The translations under genes were made by a program, and so were the position numbers. Below, one piece after another: positions 1 to 8,270 of a DNA stretch of 64,000 bases. The notes beneath the pieces were generated by a model. It saw only the letters and a list, made by a program, of their open reading frames with translations, searched no databases and was not told the origin of the DNA. The DNA is from CAVTWS01 sp963738445 (GTDB lineage Bacteria; Actinomycetota; Acidimicrobiia; Acidimicrobiales; SHLQ01), in NCBI GenBank assembly GCA_963738445.1, contig CAVTWS010000009.1:1-64000 (forward strand), in the 5' to 3' direction. Position 1 is the stretch's first letter; each line of letters opens with the position of its first letter.

Positions 1-134
1 CACCGACGGCGCCGCTGGGCCAGTCCTCATTGCCTTTCAGCCGAGAGCCGGGCTGCCGAACCCGGCGTCACTCGTGCGGACCCCCGTTGCTCGTAGTAGA
101 CCCGACGCTGGTTATCGCGGGTTTCGCGTAACCG

Positions 135-743
135 GTGGCGACTGTCGGGCATGGACGTGCCGTGAGCGACCGGACGGGCATCACGTGGTTCGAGTGCTCG
201 GGCGACGACGCCCTGTTCACCGACCTCTACCGTCGCCACTACCGACCGATCCGCGACTTCTGCCGCCGACGCGTGGCCGGCGACCTCGTCGACGATGCCG
301 TGGCCGAGACGTTCCTCACCGCATGGCGTCGCCTCGAGGACGTCCCCGCTGGGGATGAGGCGTTGCTGTGGCTGTACCGGGTCGCCTATCGGGTGATCGG
401 TCACCAATGGCGGAGCACGGCCCGACGACGCCGGCTCGAGGACCGGATGCGTTCCGTCGGCGGCCGTCCCGCGTCCGCCGCGGACGAGTCGGCGATCGAC
501 GGCGACGAGCGCCGACTCGTCCTCGATGCCGCGGCGTGCCTCGGTGACACCGATGCCGAGGTGCTCCGGCTCGTGGCGTGGGAGCAGCTCGCCGTCGTCG
601 AGGTCGCCGCCGTGCTCGAGATCGCCCCCAACGCCGTGAAGCAACGGCTGCACCGGGCCCGGCGGAACCTCGCTCGCGAGTACCGCCGGCTCGAATCCCG
701 ACAGACCTCGACCCCCGACGCTGCCCAAGGAGGTGCTCGGTGA
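135..743 (+). CDS. ECF-type RNA polymerase sigma factor
   Basis: About 202 residues with the two-domain build of an extracytoplasmic-function sigma factor. Region 2 lies around residues 24-70 (LFTDLYRRHYRPIRDFCRRR, then DDAVAETFLTAWRR), and region 4 with its helix-turn-helix around residues 135-185 (TDAEVLRLVAWEQLAVVEV, then APNAVKQRLHRARR). It should direct RNA polymerase to a small set of promoters, probably including its own. The stop overlaps the start of the next gene (GTGA), whose product has one membrane segment and is the likely regulator. GTG 135 gives the longest form; GTG 162 (VSDRTG) is equally possible because region 2 begins only after it. Confidence 0.85.
   Translation: MATVGHGRAVSDRTGITWFECSGDDALFTDLYRRHYRPIRDFCRRRVAGDLVDDAVAETFLTAWRRLEDVPAGDEALLWLYRVAYRVIGHQWRSTARRRRLEDRMRSVGGRPASAADESAIDGDERRLVLDAAACLGDTDAEVLRLVAWEQLAVVEVAAVLEIAPNAVKQRLHRARRNLAREYRRLESRQTSTPDAAQGGAR
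727..734 (+). promoter_or_regulatory. Strong Shine-Dalgarno for the sigma-linked membrane protein
   Basis: AAGGAGGT lies inside the end of the sigma gene, five bases before GTG 740. It fixes that start and shows translational coupling between the two genes. Confidence 0.75.
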
Positions 744-2798
744 TCACCGACGACGAGGTGATGCGCTTGTTCGAACGAGCCGATCCGGCTCGGGACGACG
801 ACGGTGCGTCGGTCATCGATGTCACCGGCTACCTCGACGCCCTGCGAACGAGGAGCAGCTACGTGGCGACGGTCGAGATCAACCCGACCCGAACCGGGCC
901 ACCGAGCCGACACAGGTGGCGGCTCATCGCGGCCGTCGCCGCGGCCGCCGCGCTGATCGTGGGCGGCGCCCTGGCGCTCGCCGCCACCCGCGACGACGCG
1001 GCCGGACCGGTGACCGACACCCCGGAGAACCCGCCCCTGGACGCGACAGTGGAGCGGGTCGCGACGGGCTTCCTGGCGGCCGTCGGCGCCTTCGATGCGG
1101 ACCGGGCGATCACCTACCTGGCCGACGACGCCGACCTCTCGGAGATGGGGGCCAGCACCCCTCACGAGTTCCGAATGCTCGTCTCCTGGCTCGAAGCCCA
1201 GGGCTATCACCAGTTCGTCGACTCCTGTCAGGGAGGAGCGGGCTCGGCCTCGGGCATCAGCCTTCGTTGCCCGTTCGCCTTCCAGGCCCTCCGGTCCGAT
1301 GAGATCGGACTGGGTCCCTTCAGGGGCAGCTCGTTCGAGCTCACCGTCCGCGACGGCGAGATCGTTCGAGCGTCGCAGAACCTCGAGACGAGGGAGTTCT
1401 CGCCGCAGGTGTGGGAGCCCTTCGCCGCCTGGGTGTCCACCGCGCACCCGGAAGACGCGGCGGTGATGTACGAGGACGAGACACTCCACACGGAGCGGCA
1501 CACCGCGGCGTCCATACGGCTCTGGGAGCAGCACACCCGGGAGTACGCGGCGGCTCAGACAGCCGAGGTGGTGGGGATCGCCGAGGACTTCATGGCGGCC
1601 CGGAACGCCCACGACATCGAAACAGCCCTGTCGATGGTGTCCGACGACGGGGTGGAGGCCCAGCTCTGCGACCAGTCGGTGATGCCCCGCTACACGTGCG
1701 TCAACGACGTCGCGACGGAGCCCGTCATGGGCCACGTCCGGCTGAACCACGATGCGGTCGCTCTGGCGTTCGAAGCCGAACGGCTCTACGGGGTCCGCTA
1801 CCGGTCGTACGCATGCGAGAAGGACTCGGGCAGCTTCGTCACGTGCACCTACCGCTTTGACTCGACGGCTGCGGCGCATCGCCGGCCTGCCACCGGTCGA
1901 GGCGGCCTCCAGCCTGAGCATCGAGGACGGCCGGGTCCGCCAACTCGCCTTCCCGTGGCTGAACATCGGCTTCAACCCCGGGGGCTACAACCCCATGGAG
2001 GCCGAACCCTTCGTCCAGTGGCTCGAGCACGCCCACCCCGAGGCGCTGGGCGGCGGCCAGCTCGTGGGCCTGGACGGACCCCTGTTCCACACGCAGGGTC
2101 AGGAGTTGGTCCTCGTCCTGACCCGGGAGTCGCTCGACCTCCTGGCCGGCTACCTCGACGAGTACGAGGCCACCGATCCTCCGCCGATGCAGGCGGGCGG
2201 GTCCACGACCGCCACCCGGTACTCGCGCACGGTCTCCGGGATCTCGTTCTCGGTCGTCGCGCCGGACCGGAGCTGGACCCCCGGCCCGATCGAGCGAACC
2301 AATGTCAGCGAGAGCACGAACCCCGAGGGGTTCCGAAGCAGCGATCTCTACATCAGCAAGAGCACGGTCGGCCCACAGGGCGCGGAAGCCGTGGTCCTCT
2401 GGACCGGCTTCCCCGACGGCGACGAAGCGCAATCCTGCATGGCCGGCCCGGCGGACAGCCCGACCGCGGCCATTCTGGCGGCCCGGGTCGCCCGAGCGCC
2501 CGGCACCGAGCTCGTCCTGGCCCCCACCGACGTCCGTGTCGGTGGGCGACCCGCCCAGCACGTGGAGGTCATCGTGCGTGAGGACCGCGGCTGTGACCCC
2601 GGCTACTTCTTCACCTGGCGGGACCAGAGATTCGGACCGTTCTGGGGGGCCACGGATCCGGGCGCCACGATCGACGTCTGGATCGTCGACGTGGCCGGGA
2701 CGCTCATCGTCATCGAAGCCGAGACCACCGCGGAGGCCGGCCCCGAGCTCGACCGGGAGATCCGGCAGGTCGTCAACTCGATCCGCTTCGACGCCTGA
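740..2798 (+). CDS. Single-pass membrane protein, probable anti-sigma partner (frameshifted)
   Basis: Read as one gene of about 685 residues interrupted by a single-base frameshift near 1860-1885. A roughly 60-residue cytoplasmic N-terminus precedes one membrane helix at about residues 61-83 (RLIAAVAAAAALIVGG). A large extracytoplasmic part follows, with two segments that look like SnoaL/NTF2-type folds (each starting with a VATGFLAAV or VGIAEDFMAA helix) and a C-terminal segment similar to membrane-attached lipid-binding domains. Overlap with the ECF sigma gene and the topology suggest an anti-sigma role. The usual HxxxCxxC zinc motif is absent, so the interaction is inferred from position only. 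The two frames join smoothly in composition. Confidence 0.55.
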
Positions 2799-2828
2799 GT
2801 ACAAAGGCCGGAGCCGGGTGGGCGCTTC

Positions 2829-2834
2829 TAGGGT
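2829..2834 (+). promoter_or_regulatory. -10 element TAGGGT, leaderless SDR promoter
   Basis: TAGGGT starts 12 bases before GTG 2841 and there is no Shine-Dalgarno, so transcription probably begins at the start codon. The same arrangement recurs throughout the window. Confidence 0.5.
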
Positions 2835-2840
2835 TGTGAC

Positions 2841-3596
2841 GTGGCGACTGATGGCAGCCGAGCTGTGCTGGTGACCGGCTCGTCGCGAGGCATTGGTGCG
2901 GCCATCGCCCGGGCGTTTGCAGCCAACGGCGATCGCGTCGCGGTTCACTACTCGTCGTCGTCCACCGAGGCCGCCGAGGTGCACGCGGCCCTTCCGGGCA
3001 CAGGTCACATCGTCGTCCACGCCGACCTGGCGAAGGCCGAGGACGTGAAGGCGATGGTCGATGAGGTCGCCGACGGGCTCGGAACCGTCGACGTCCTCGT
3101 CAACAACGCGGGCATCTTCACTCCGCACCCGATCGACGACACCAGCTACGAGCAGTGGCAACGAGCGTGGGAGCAGACCCTCGCCGTCAACCTCATCGGT
3201 GCGGCCAACGTGACCTGGTGCGCGGTGCGGTTCATGGGCCGCGGCGGGCGGGTCGTCAACGTGTCATCGCGGGGTGCGTTCCGGGGCGAGCCGTCGCAAC
3301 CCGCGTACGGGGCCAGCAAGGCGGGTCTGGTGGCCTTCGGGCAGTCGCTGGCCCGTGCCCTCGGGCCGAGGGGGATCTCGGTCACCACTGTCGCGCCCGG
3401 CATAGCCGACACCGACATGGCCGCCGAGGCGCTGTCGGGTGACGGGGCCGAGCGTCGAGCGGCTGAGAGTCCGCTCGGTCGGCTCGCCCGTGTCGAGGAG
3501 ATCGCAGCCGCGGTCGTGTACCTCGCCAGCCCGTTGGCCGAGATCGCGACCGGAACCGTCCTCGACCTGAACGGCGCGTCGCATCTCCGGATCTGA
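2841..3596 (+). CDS. SDR-family NAD(P)-dependent oxidoreductase
   Basis: A 251-residue classical short-chain dehydrogenase/reductase of the FabG-like branch. The cofactor motif TGSSRGIG is at about residues 12-19 and NNAG near residue 90. The catalytic Ser is in VVNVSSRG (around 140) and the YGASK motif follows near 155. The C-terminal LDLNGA segment matches FabG-type enzymes, where GTVLDVDGG is usual. It should interconvert a ketone and an alcohol; the substrate cannot be told. The gene stands alone with a leaderless promoter, between the sigma locus and a propeller protein. Confidence 0.85.
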   Translation: MATDGSRAVLVTGSSRGIGAAIARAFAANGDRVAVHYSSSSTEAAEVHAALPGTGHIVVHADLAKAEDVKAMVDEVADGLGTVDVLVNNAGIFTPHPIDDTSYEQWQRAWEQTLAVNLIGAANVTWCAVRFMGRGGRVVNVSSRGAFRGEPSQPAYGASKAGLVAFGQSLARALGPRGISVTTVAPGIADTDMAAEALSGDGAERRAAESPLGRLARVEEIAAAVVYLASPLAEIATGTVLDLNGASHLRI

Positions 3597-3645
3597 CCAC
3601 CCGGCAACGGCCACAGATCGACCGATCTCACGCAGGGCCGGGAGG

Positions 3646-3651
3646 TAGGGT
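3646..3651 (+). promoter_or_regulatory. Candidate -10 TAGGGT for the propeller gene
   Basis: TAGGGT lies in the 105-base gap after the SDR gene, about 50 bases before ATG 3702, which would give a short leader. The spacing is ordinary but there is no clear -35 box. Confidence 0.3.
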
Positions 3652-3701
3652 CGGAGACCCGCACGGCCTTCGCCGGCGGGCCGCGACGTCGGGAGCACGG
3701 G

Positions 3702-4643
3702 ATGCGAGCGCGACCGGTGGTCGGAGTGCTGGTCGTCGTCGGCGTCTGGTCGATCCTGGGCGTCTCGCCCTCAGGGGCCACCTTCCCGGGGAACGACGGG
3801 AGCATCGTCTTCTCCTACGAGGCGCCGGTCCCCGGGGAGCACCTCACCCAGAACGACATCTTCCGGATCGATGTCGACGGCACCCACCGGCAGCGCTTGA
3901 CCGCGAGTCCGCACGTGCACGAGTTCGGGGCGTCGTGGAATGCGGCGGGCACCGCGATCGTCTTCTGGCGGACGAGAGCCCCGTTCGGTCCGGGGTCGGT
4001 CTGGGTCATGGATGCCGACGGCGGGAACCAGGTCCGGCTGACCTCGGGGATCGATGCTCGCGACCCGGTGTGGTCGCCGAACGGCCAGCGGATCGCCTTC
4101 ACGAGGTTCCCGCACACGCCGTACGGGGGCGCGGACATCTGGACGATGCGCGCCTCCGACGGTAGGGGGCGACGCCAGGTCACCTCCTGGCGCAGCATGG
4201 AGTTCGAGCCGGCATGGTCGCCCGACGGGCTGAGTGTCGCGTTCACGCGGAGTTTCCAGACTGGTGACGTCGGCGACATCTGGGCGGTCGACCTCGCCAG
4301 CGGCATGTTCGGGCACGTGACCTCATCTCCCGATTACGACCACCAAGCCTCGTGGTCGCCGGATGGGTCGAGGATCGTCTTCGAACGCGACCTAGGGGCG
4401 ACCTCCAGGATCGCCACCGTGCGCCCCGACGGCACGGGGTTCGAAGCACTGACGGCCGGCCACGGCGACTTCGACCCCGTGTACTCGCCGTCCGGAGCCT
4501 CGATCGCGTTCTCCAGCGACCGGGGGTCGACGTTCCTGGATGACCTCTGGGTGATGCGTAGCGACGGCGCCAACCTGCGGCGGATCCGCGACCTGCGGTG
4601 GTCGTCGACGCAACCGGACTGGCAGGCCGTGCCACTGCCCTGA
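3702..4643 (+). CDS. Exported TolB-like beta-propeller protein
   Basis: A 313-residue protein starting with a signal peptide (residues 1-26, basic MRARP, hydrophobic VVGVLVVVGVWSILGV, then SGA). After it come about six WD40-like/PD40 repeats of the TolB type, recognisable by recurring SWSPDGSRIVF, VWSPNGQRIAF and DIWTM elements. It is probably a secreted or cell-surface protein with a binding role rather than an enzyme. It has no operon partner; its neighbours are an SDR and a membrane protein. The start is set by the signal peptide. Confidence 0.8.
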   Translation: MRARPVVGVLVVVGVWSILGVSPSGATFPGNDGSIVFSYEAPVPGEHLTQNDIFRIDVDGTHRQRLTASPHVHEFGASWNAAGTAIVFWRTRAPFGPGSVWVMDADGGNQVRLTSGIDARDPVWSPNGQRIAFTRFPHTPYGGADIWTMRASDGRGRRQVTSWRSMEFEPAWSPDGLSVAFTRSFQTGDVGDIWAVDLASGMFGHVTSSPDYDHQASWSPDGSRIVFERDLGATSRIATVRPDGTGFEALTAGHGDFDPVYSPSGASIAFSSDRGSTFLDDLWVMRSDGANLRRIRDLRWSSTQPDWQAVPLP

Positions 4644-4686
4644 GCGCCGGTGCTCGGCCGAAGGCGGAGAACCTGGAGTCCCGGGA

Positions 4687-4746
4687 GGAGAATCGAGCTC
4701 CTGGCCTGACTCACTGCGAGACGCGCATCGGCACGACGCTGGACGG
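4687..4746 (+). repeat. Intergenic imperfect repeat, copy 1
   Basis: About 60 bases starting GGAGAATC, with CTCACT-CGAG in the middle and ending CTGGACGG. The same blocks in the same order and spacing occur at 6453-6513. No coding sense is apparent. Confidence 0.45.
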
Positions 4747-4789
4747 AGGCAGTCGCTCTTACGGTGACGGTGGCGGGTAAAGGTGGGCG

Positions 4790-5434
4790 ATGGGCGCACT
4801 GACCATCATCGGGCTCGGCGTCGTGCTGGTCGGCATGGAGTTCCGCTTGAACGCGATCGACGTGCTGGCCGATCCCCTCGGCTGGCTCTTGGTCGCGTTC
4901 GGCGCGCGGATGCTGGCCGCCAGGGGGGCCAGCGCTCTGGCGCTCGTGGCCGCGCCGCTCAGCGCGGCGGGCGCCTACCTCACCTTCCGGACGGTCCTGG
5001 TGGACTCGGCGACCGACAACGCGGTCACCGTCTGCCCGCACAACGGGTTCTGCTACGAGCAGATCCGCTTCGACGACATCGGCAGCGTCCGAGCCTTGGC
5101 TCTCCTGGGTATGGCGCTGGCGGGTGGCGGTGCCCTCGTCTGGATCCTGCGCATCCTGCGCACCGAGGTCGGACCGCCGACGGCCGACGTCACCCTGCGC
5201 AAGCAGATGTGGGTCCTGGAGATCCTGGTCCCCCTCGTGTGGGCTCTGCCCGTCGTGCTCCTCGCCGGCATCGCCGTCGTGACCGGTGACGGCTACGACC
5301 CCATCTGGAGCGAGCGCCTCGAGCCTGTCGCCTACGCCCGCGTCGCCGTCATGGCCTGGCTCGTGGTCGTCCTCTTTGTCTTCGGCGACCACTATCCCCG
5401 CACCGAGACCCACCGGCGAACGGGCCCGGGCTAG
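4790..5434 (+). CDS. Multi-pass membrane protein of unknown function
   Basis: A 214-residue hydrophobic protein with five or six predicted membrane helices, for example GALTIIGLGVVLVG near the N-terminus, ALALLGMALAGGGALVWIL in the middle, and two more near the C-terminus ending FGDHYPR. No motif was recognised. A Shine-Dalgarno-like AAAGGTGGG precedes ATG 4790. It sits between the propeller gene and a PadR locus and is not obviously linked to either. Confidence 0.6.
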   Translation: MGALTIIGLGVVLVGMEFRLNAIDVLADPLGWLLVAFGARMLAARGASALALVAAPLSAAGAYLTFRTVLVDSATDNAVTVCPHNGFCYEQIRFDDIGSVRALALLGMALAGGGALVWILRILRTEVGPPTADVTLRKQMWVLEILVPLVWALPVVLLAGIAVVTGDGYDPIWSERLEPVAYARVAVMAWLVVVLFVFGDHYPRTETHRRTGPG

Positions 5435-5477
5435 CACCGCGTCATCACGTCGCCGCGTCTACCACTGGCTCTATCGC

Positions 5478-5506
5478 TTGACACTATATCTGATATCGAT
5501 ATAGTG
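5478..5506 (+). promoter_or_regulatory. PadR promoter with palindromic operator
   Basis: TTGACA at 5478-5483 and TATAGT at 5500-5505, 16 bases apart, form a near-consensus promoter 12 bases before GTG 5512, so the mRNA is probably leaderless. An inverted repeat, CACTATATC (5482-5490) and GATATAGTG (5498-5506), fills the space between and overlaps both boxes. It is a natural autoregulatory PadR operator. Confidence 0.75.
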
Positions 5507-5511
5507 ACCTG

Positions 5512-5862
5512 GTGAGCGACATCGATCCCGAACGGTTCCTGCCCCTCCCCCAGGCCCAGTTCCACGTCCTGGTAGCCCTCACCGAGGGCAAGCGCCACGG
5601 CTACGCCGTCATGCAGGCCGTCGAGGAGTCCTCCGGCGGCATCGTGAAGATGGGTGCCGCCACCCTCTACGGGACCCTGAAGAAGCTGGTCGACCAGGGC
5701 CTGGCCGAGGAGGTCCACGAACCGCCCCCCGTCGATGACGACCAGCGCCGGCGCTACTACCGCCTCACCGGGCTCGGGCGGGAGGTCTGCGCCGCTGAAG
5801 CCGACCGCCTGGCCGGCCTGGTCCGGATCACCCGCAGCAACCTCGCCCCCGGCATGGCGTGA
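5512..5862 (+). CDS. PadR-family transcriptional regulator
   Basis: A 116-residue winged-helix protein. The PadR signature is clear: HVLVALTEGKRHGYAVMQAV for the first helices, then GAATLYGTLKKLVDQGL for the recognition helix and wing, and RRRYYRLTGLG. It probably represses itself and the following membrane gene through the palindrome in its own promoter. GTG 5512 is chosen because the -10 box places the transcript start there. The next gene begins one base after the stop, so the pair forms an operon. Confidence 0.9.
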   Translation: MSDIDPERFLPLPQAQFHVLVALTEGKRHGYAVMQAVEESSGGIVKMGAATLYGTLKKLVDQGLAEEVHEPPPVDDDQRRRYYRLTGLGREVCAAEADRLAGLVRITRSNLAPGMA

Positions 5863-5863
5863 C

Positions 5864-6427
5864 ATGGCCGTCTACCGATCCCTCCTCCGGCTCTACCCCA
5901 AGGAGTTCCGCGAGGAGTTCGGCCCGGACCTCCTGCAGATCCACCGGGACCTCGCCACCGACCGCGGCTTGGCCTTCGCCCGGCGCCGTACCGCCCTCGA
6001 CCTGATCGTCACGATCCCCCGCTACCGACTGGAGCAACTCATGAGCGAGGAACACAGCAACACGGCCCTCTACGTCGTCCTCGTCGGCCTCGTTGCTGCC
6101 GGAGCGGTAGGGGTCCTGACCGGGATCTATCCCGCCCTGGTCTTCGTCGTGGCCGCAGCCTTCGTGGCCGTGGCCCAGCGCTCCCGACTGGCCCGGGCCA
6201 TCCGCACGCCCGACACCGACGTCCGTCATCGCCGCCTCCGGGCCGCCACGTGGTGTGCCGCGATCTCGATCATCAGCGTCATCACCTATAGCTGGGACCT
6301 CGCAGACGACCAGATCAGCACTGCCAGCCTGCTGGGCCACAGCCTCATCGGGACCACGGCGATGGTGGCCACCGTGGTCCTCCTCCTCGCCGGTCTGCTG
6401 ACCCCTCGGACACCGGCCACGGTCTGA
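5864..6427 (+). CDS. PadR-linked membrane protein
   Basis: A 187-residue protein. Its N-terminal YRSLLRLYPKEFREEFGPDL resembles the leader found on permeases encoded next to PadR regulators in other bacteria. After a soluble stretch come about four membrane helices, including TALYVVLVGLVAAGAVGV, ALVFVVAAAFVAVA and AMVATVVLLLAGLL. It is co-transcribed with the PadR gene and presumably its regulatory target; its role is unknown. It is much shorter than the permeases whose leader it shares and has no permease core. Confidence 0.7.
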   Translation: MAVYRSLLRLYPKEFREEFGPDLLQIHRDLATDRGLAFARRRTALDLIVTIPRYRLEQLMSEEHSNTALYVVLVGLVAAGAVGVLTGIYPALVFVVAAAFVAVAQRSRLARAIRTPDTDVRHRRLRAATWCAAISIISVITYSWDLADDQISTASLLGHSLIGTTAMVATVVLLLAGLLTPRTPATV

Positions 6428-6452
6428 GCAACCGACGTTCCAGAGCGCGGGT

Positions 6453-6513
6453 GGAGAATCAAACGCCTGACCGGCTCACTACGAGGACTCTGCACTCCCA
6501 CAGCACTGGACGG
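6453..6513 (+). repeat. Intergenic imperfect repeat, copy 2
   Basis: Second copy of the element at 4687-4746, in the same orientation, between the PadR-linked membrane gene and vapC. Shared blocks are GGAGAATC, CCTG-CC, CTCACT-CGAG and CTGGACGG. Confidence 0.45.
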
Positions 6514-6542
6514 TTCCGGACGGATCCGCAGTTGAGCATCGC

Positions 6543-6908
6543 TCAGCGGATCGGCCGGGCCCGGGGCTCGTCGGCCCACTGACGGTCGGCGGTCCAGACG
6601 GTGCTCTCGGCCCGTTCGGCCAGGGCGAGGCACAGGCGGTCGGCGAGGGAAAGGCCCTCACCGGGTCGCCAGCGCCGGGCGGCCCACTCGGCGTCGTCAC
6701 CGGTGACCGGCTCGACCTCGAGGCCGTAGCTCAGGAGCAGCGCCCGGCTGAGGTCCCAGTCCCCGCCGCGGGCCCGCACCTTCTGTGCGGTCTCGGACCA
6801 GTTGGCCGCCCCGCAGCGGGCGGTGTGATCGAGGTGGGCTTCGACGACATCGGCACCGTCCTCGCCCTGCAGGAACGCCAGGAGCGCGGAGGCATCGAAG
6901 ATGTTCAC
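6543..6908 (-). CDS. vapC: VapC-like PIN-domain toxin
   Basis: A 121-residue PIN-domain protein. Acidic metal ligands are visible as the N-terminal MNIFDASALLAFLQ (Asp 5), a central Glu in NWSETAQK and the C-terminal LSLADRLCLALAE followed by VWTADRQW. VapC toxins cleave tRNA or rRNA and are neutralised by their VapB partner. The start overlaps the antitoxin stop by four bases (ATGA), the usual VapBC arrangement. Confidence 0.88.
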   Translation of the reverse strand: MNIFDASALLAFLQGEDGADVVEAHLDHTARCGAANWSETAQKVRARGGDWDLSRALLLSYGLEVEPVTGDDAEWAARRWRPGEGLSLADRLCLALAERAESTVWTADRQWADEPRARPIR

Positions 6909-7153
6909 CCCGCCGCGTCCTCCTCGGCCGCCGCCGCCCGCCGGTCGGCCAGCAGCTCGGCCACGAGGTCATCGCCGGCGAGGTCGGCCCGGACACGGCG
7001 CTTCAGCTGCTCCCGGGTGAGCAGCACGACCCCGTCGGCCGCCTCGAGCAGCAGGAGCGCGCTGCCCTCGTCCAGCCCGGCCCGCTCCCGCAGCTCCGCC
7101 GGGATGACGAGGCGGCCCCGGTCTCCCATCGTGACCATGAACGTCCCACTCAT
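6905..7153 (-). CDS. vapB: VapB-like AbrB-family antitoxin
   Basis: An 82-residue protein with an N-terminal SpoVT/AbrB swapped-hairpin DNA-binding domain (MVTMGDRGRLVIPAELRERA). A helical tail rich in Arg, Glu and Ala should bind the VapC groove. It is expected to repress its own promoter, cooperatively with VapC. It is encoded first in the pair, as usual. Confidence 0.88.
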   Translation of the reverse strand: MSGTFMVTMGDRGRLVIPAELRERAGLDEGSALLLLEAADGVVLLTREQLKRRVRADLAGDDLVAELLADRRAAAAEEDAAG

Positions 7154-7165
7154 GAAGTCATGATA
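7151..7165 (-). promoter_or_regulatory. Leaderless vapBC promoter with a candidate operator
   Basis: On the minus strand TATCAT (7160-7165) stands six bases before the vapB ATG, so the transcript probably starts at the ATG. Two copies of the self-complementary hexamer TCATGA (7150-7155 and 7158-7163) flank the start and may be the AbrB-domain binding site. Confidence 0.45.
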
Positions 7166-7388
7166 CCATTGTTCATCACTCTGTGGGAATGACGACGTCC
7201 GACGAGTAGCGGAGCGACCTCAGGTTCCGGGATGGCGCCCGAAGGTCCGAGTCGTGGCCAGCACCGAGAGCACCCCGTCCCTCTCGGGCACGACCGCGGC
7301 CCAACCGTGCAGCTCGTCGCCGCGGCGGCGCACGGTGAACCCGAGCTCGCTCGCACGTTCGGGCGCGGCGTGGGCACCAGCAGCGCCT
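7154..7388. other. Short unassigned stretch
   Basis: About 170 bases at 7220-7388 lie downstream of the LLM stop. One minus-strand frame has protein-like texture (GFTVRRRGDELHGW, then VLSVLATTRTFGRHPGT, ending at 7220) but no start codon of its own. It could be a small frameshifted gene of about 50 codons or a gene remnant. No function is proposed. Confidence 0.25.
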
Positions 7389-8270
7389 CTAGGCGGGCCC
7401 GAGCGCCTGGAGCACCTGGGAGAACCGCTCCAGGGTGGCCACGGGAGCGAAGTCGGCGAACCAGGCGTAGACGCGGTCGACGCCCTGCCGGTGCAGGCCG
7501 GCGAGGTGCTCGGCCAGCTCCGGCGCGGTGCCGACGACCAAGCCGCGGTGCATCGGCGAGTCCCCGAACCGTCGTCGATCGAGGGCGAGCACGTCGGCCC
7601 GCTCCGCCTCGCTGCCCACCAGCCCGACGCGTAGCTGGATCGACACCTGAGCGTCGCCCGCCTGCGGGCGGAGCTCATCGAGCCGATGCAGCTCGTGGAC
7701 CGGGACGTTCCACCAGTCGGCGTGGGCGCGGACCAGGCCGAGGGTCCGCTTCCCGACCCCGCCGATCGTGATCGGGATCCGCCGGGTGGGCACCGGTCGC
7801 TGCTGGGCGCCGACGAGGGTGAAGTGCTCACCCTCGTGGTCGACGACCTCGCCGGACCAGAGCCCGCGCAGCACGTCGAGGGACTCGGCCAGGCGACCGA
7901 CGCGGTCGGCGGGCTCGATCGAGCCTGCGCCGAAGGTCGCCAGCTCCGCGGGCACCGAGCCCCAGCCGATGCCGAGCTCGAAGCGACCGCCCGACGCATG
8001 GTCGAGCGAGGTGACCTGTCGGGCCAGCACGGCCGGATGGCGCAGGGCGTCGCAGAGCACGAGGTGGCCGGCGCTGAGCGTGGTCGTCTGGGCCAAGACC
8101 CAGGCCGCGACCGACATCGCCTCCCACATGTCCTGCTCGGCCGCGAGCGGGGGCGCCAGGTGATCCATGAAGGCGATGCCCTCGAAGCCGGCCGCCTCGG
8201 CCGCCTGCGCCCGTTCCACGATCGCCTCGTGGGTCATGCGCATCTGCGGGAGATAGAGGTGAACGCCCAT
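7389..8270 (-). CDS. LLM-class (F420-type) oxidoreductase
   Basis: A 293-residue protein of the luciferase-like monooxygenase family. The TIM-barrel pattern is seen in AQAAEAAGFEGIAFMDHL, the SLDHASGGRFELGIGWGSVP segment and the PITIGGVGKRTLGLVRAHADWW phosphate-binding region. Actinobacterial members mostly use F420; the substrate is unknown. Its ATG overlaps the stop of the upstream dehydrogenase gene (TGATG), so it is the last gene of a three-gene operon with two acyl-CoA dehydrogenase subunits and probably acts on the same acyl-CoA. Confidence 0.85.
   Translation of the reverse strand: MGVHLYLPQMRMTHEAIVERAQAAEAAGFEGIAFMDHLAPPLAAEQDMWEAMSVAAWVLAQTTTLSAGHLVLCDALRHPAVLARQVTSLDHASGGRFELGIGWGSVPAELATFGAGSIEPADRVGRLAESLDVLRGLWSGEVVDHEGEHFTLVGAQQRPVPTRRIPITIGGVGKRTLGLVRAHADWWNVPVHELHRLDELRPQAGDAQVSIQLRVGLVGSEAERADVLALDRRRFGDSPMHRGLVVGTAPELAEHLAGLHRQGVDRVYAWFADFAPVATLERFSQVLQALGPA

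Noticed and set aside
401..1975. Long antisense open frames across many genes (for example 401-1975, 12684-14018, 15144-16694 and 50779-52857 on the minus strand)
   Set aside because: They mirror real genes on the other strand, are arginine/glycine-rich with no recognisable domain, and exist because stop codons are rare in very GC-rich DNA. Only the 12684-13085 part of one was kept, because it has SnoaL motifs.
3615..3628. AGATCG-AC-CGATCT as a terminator after the SDR gene
   Set aside because: Two-base loop and no following T-run; a short palindrome only.
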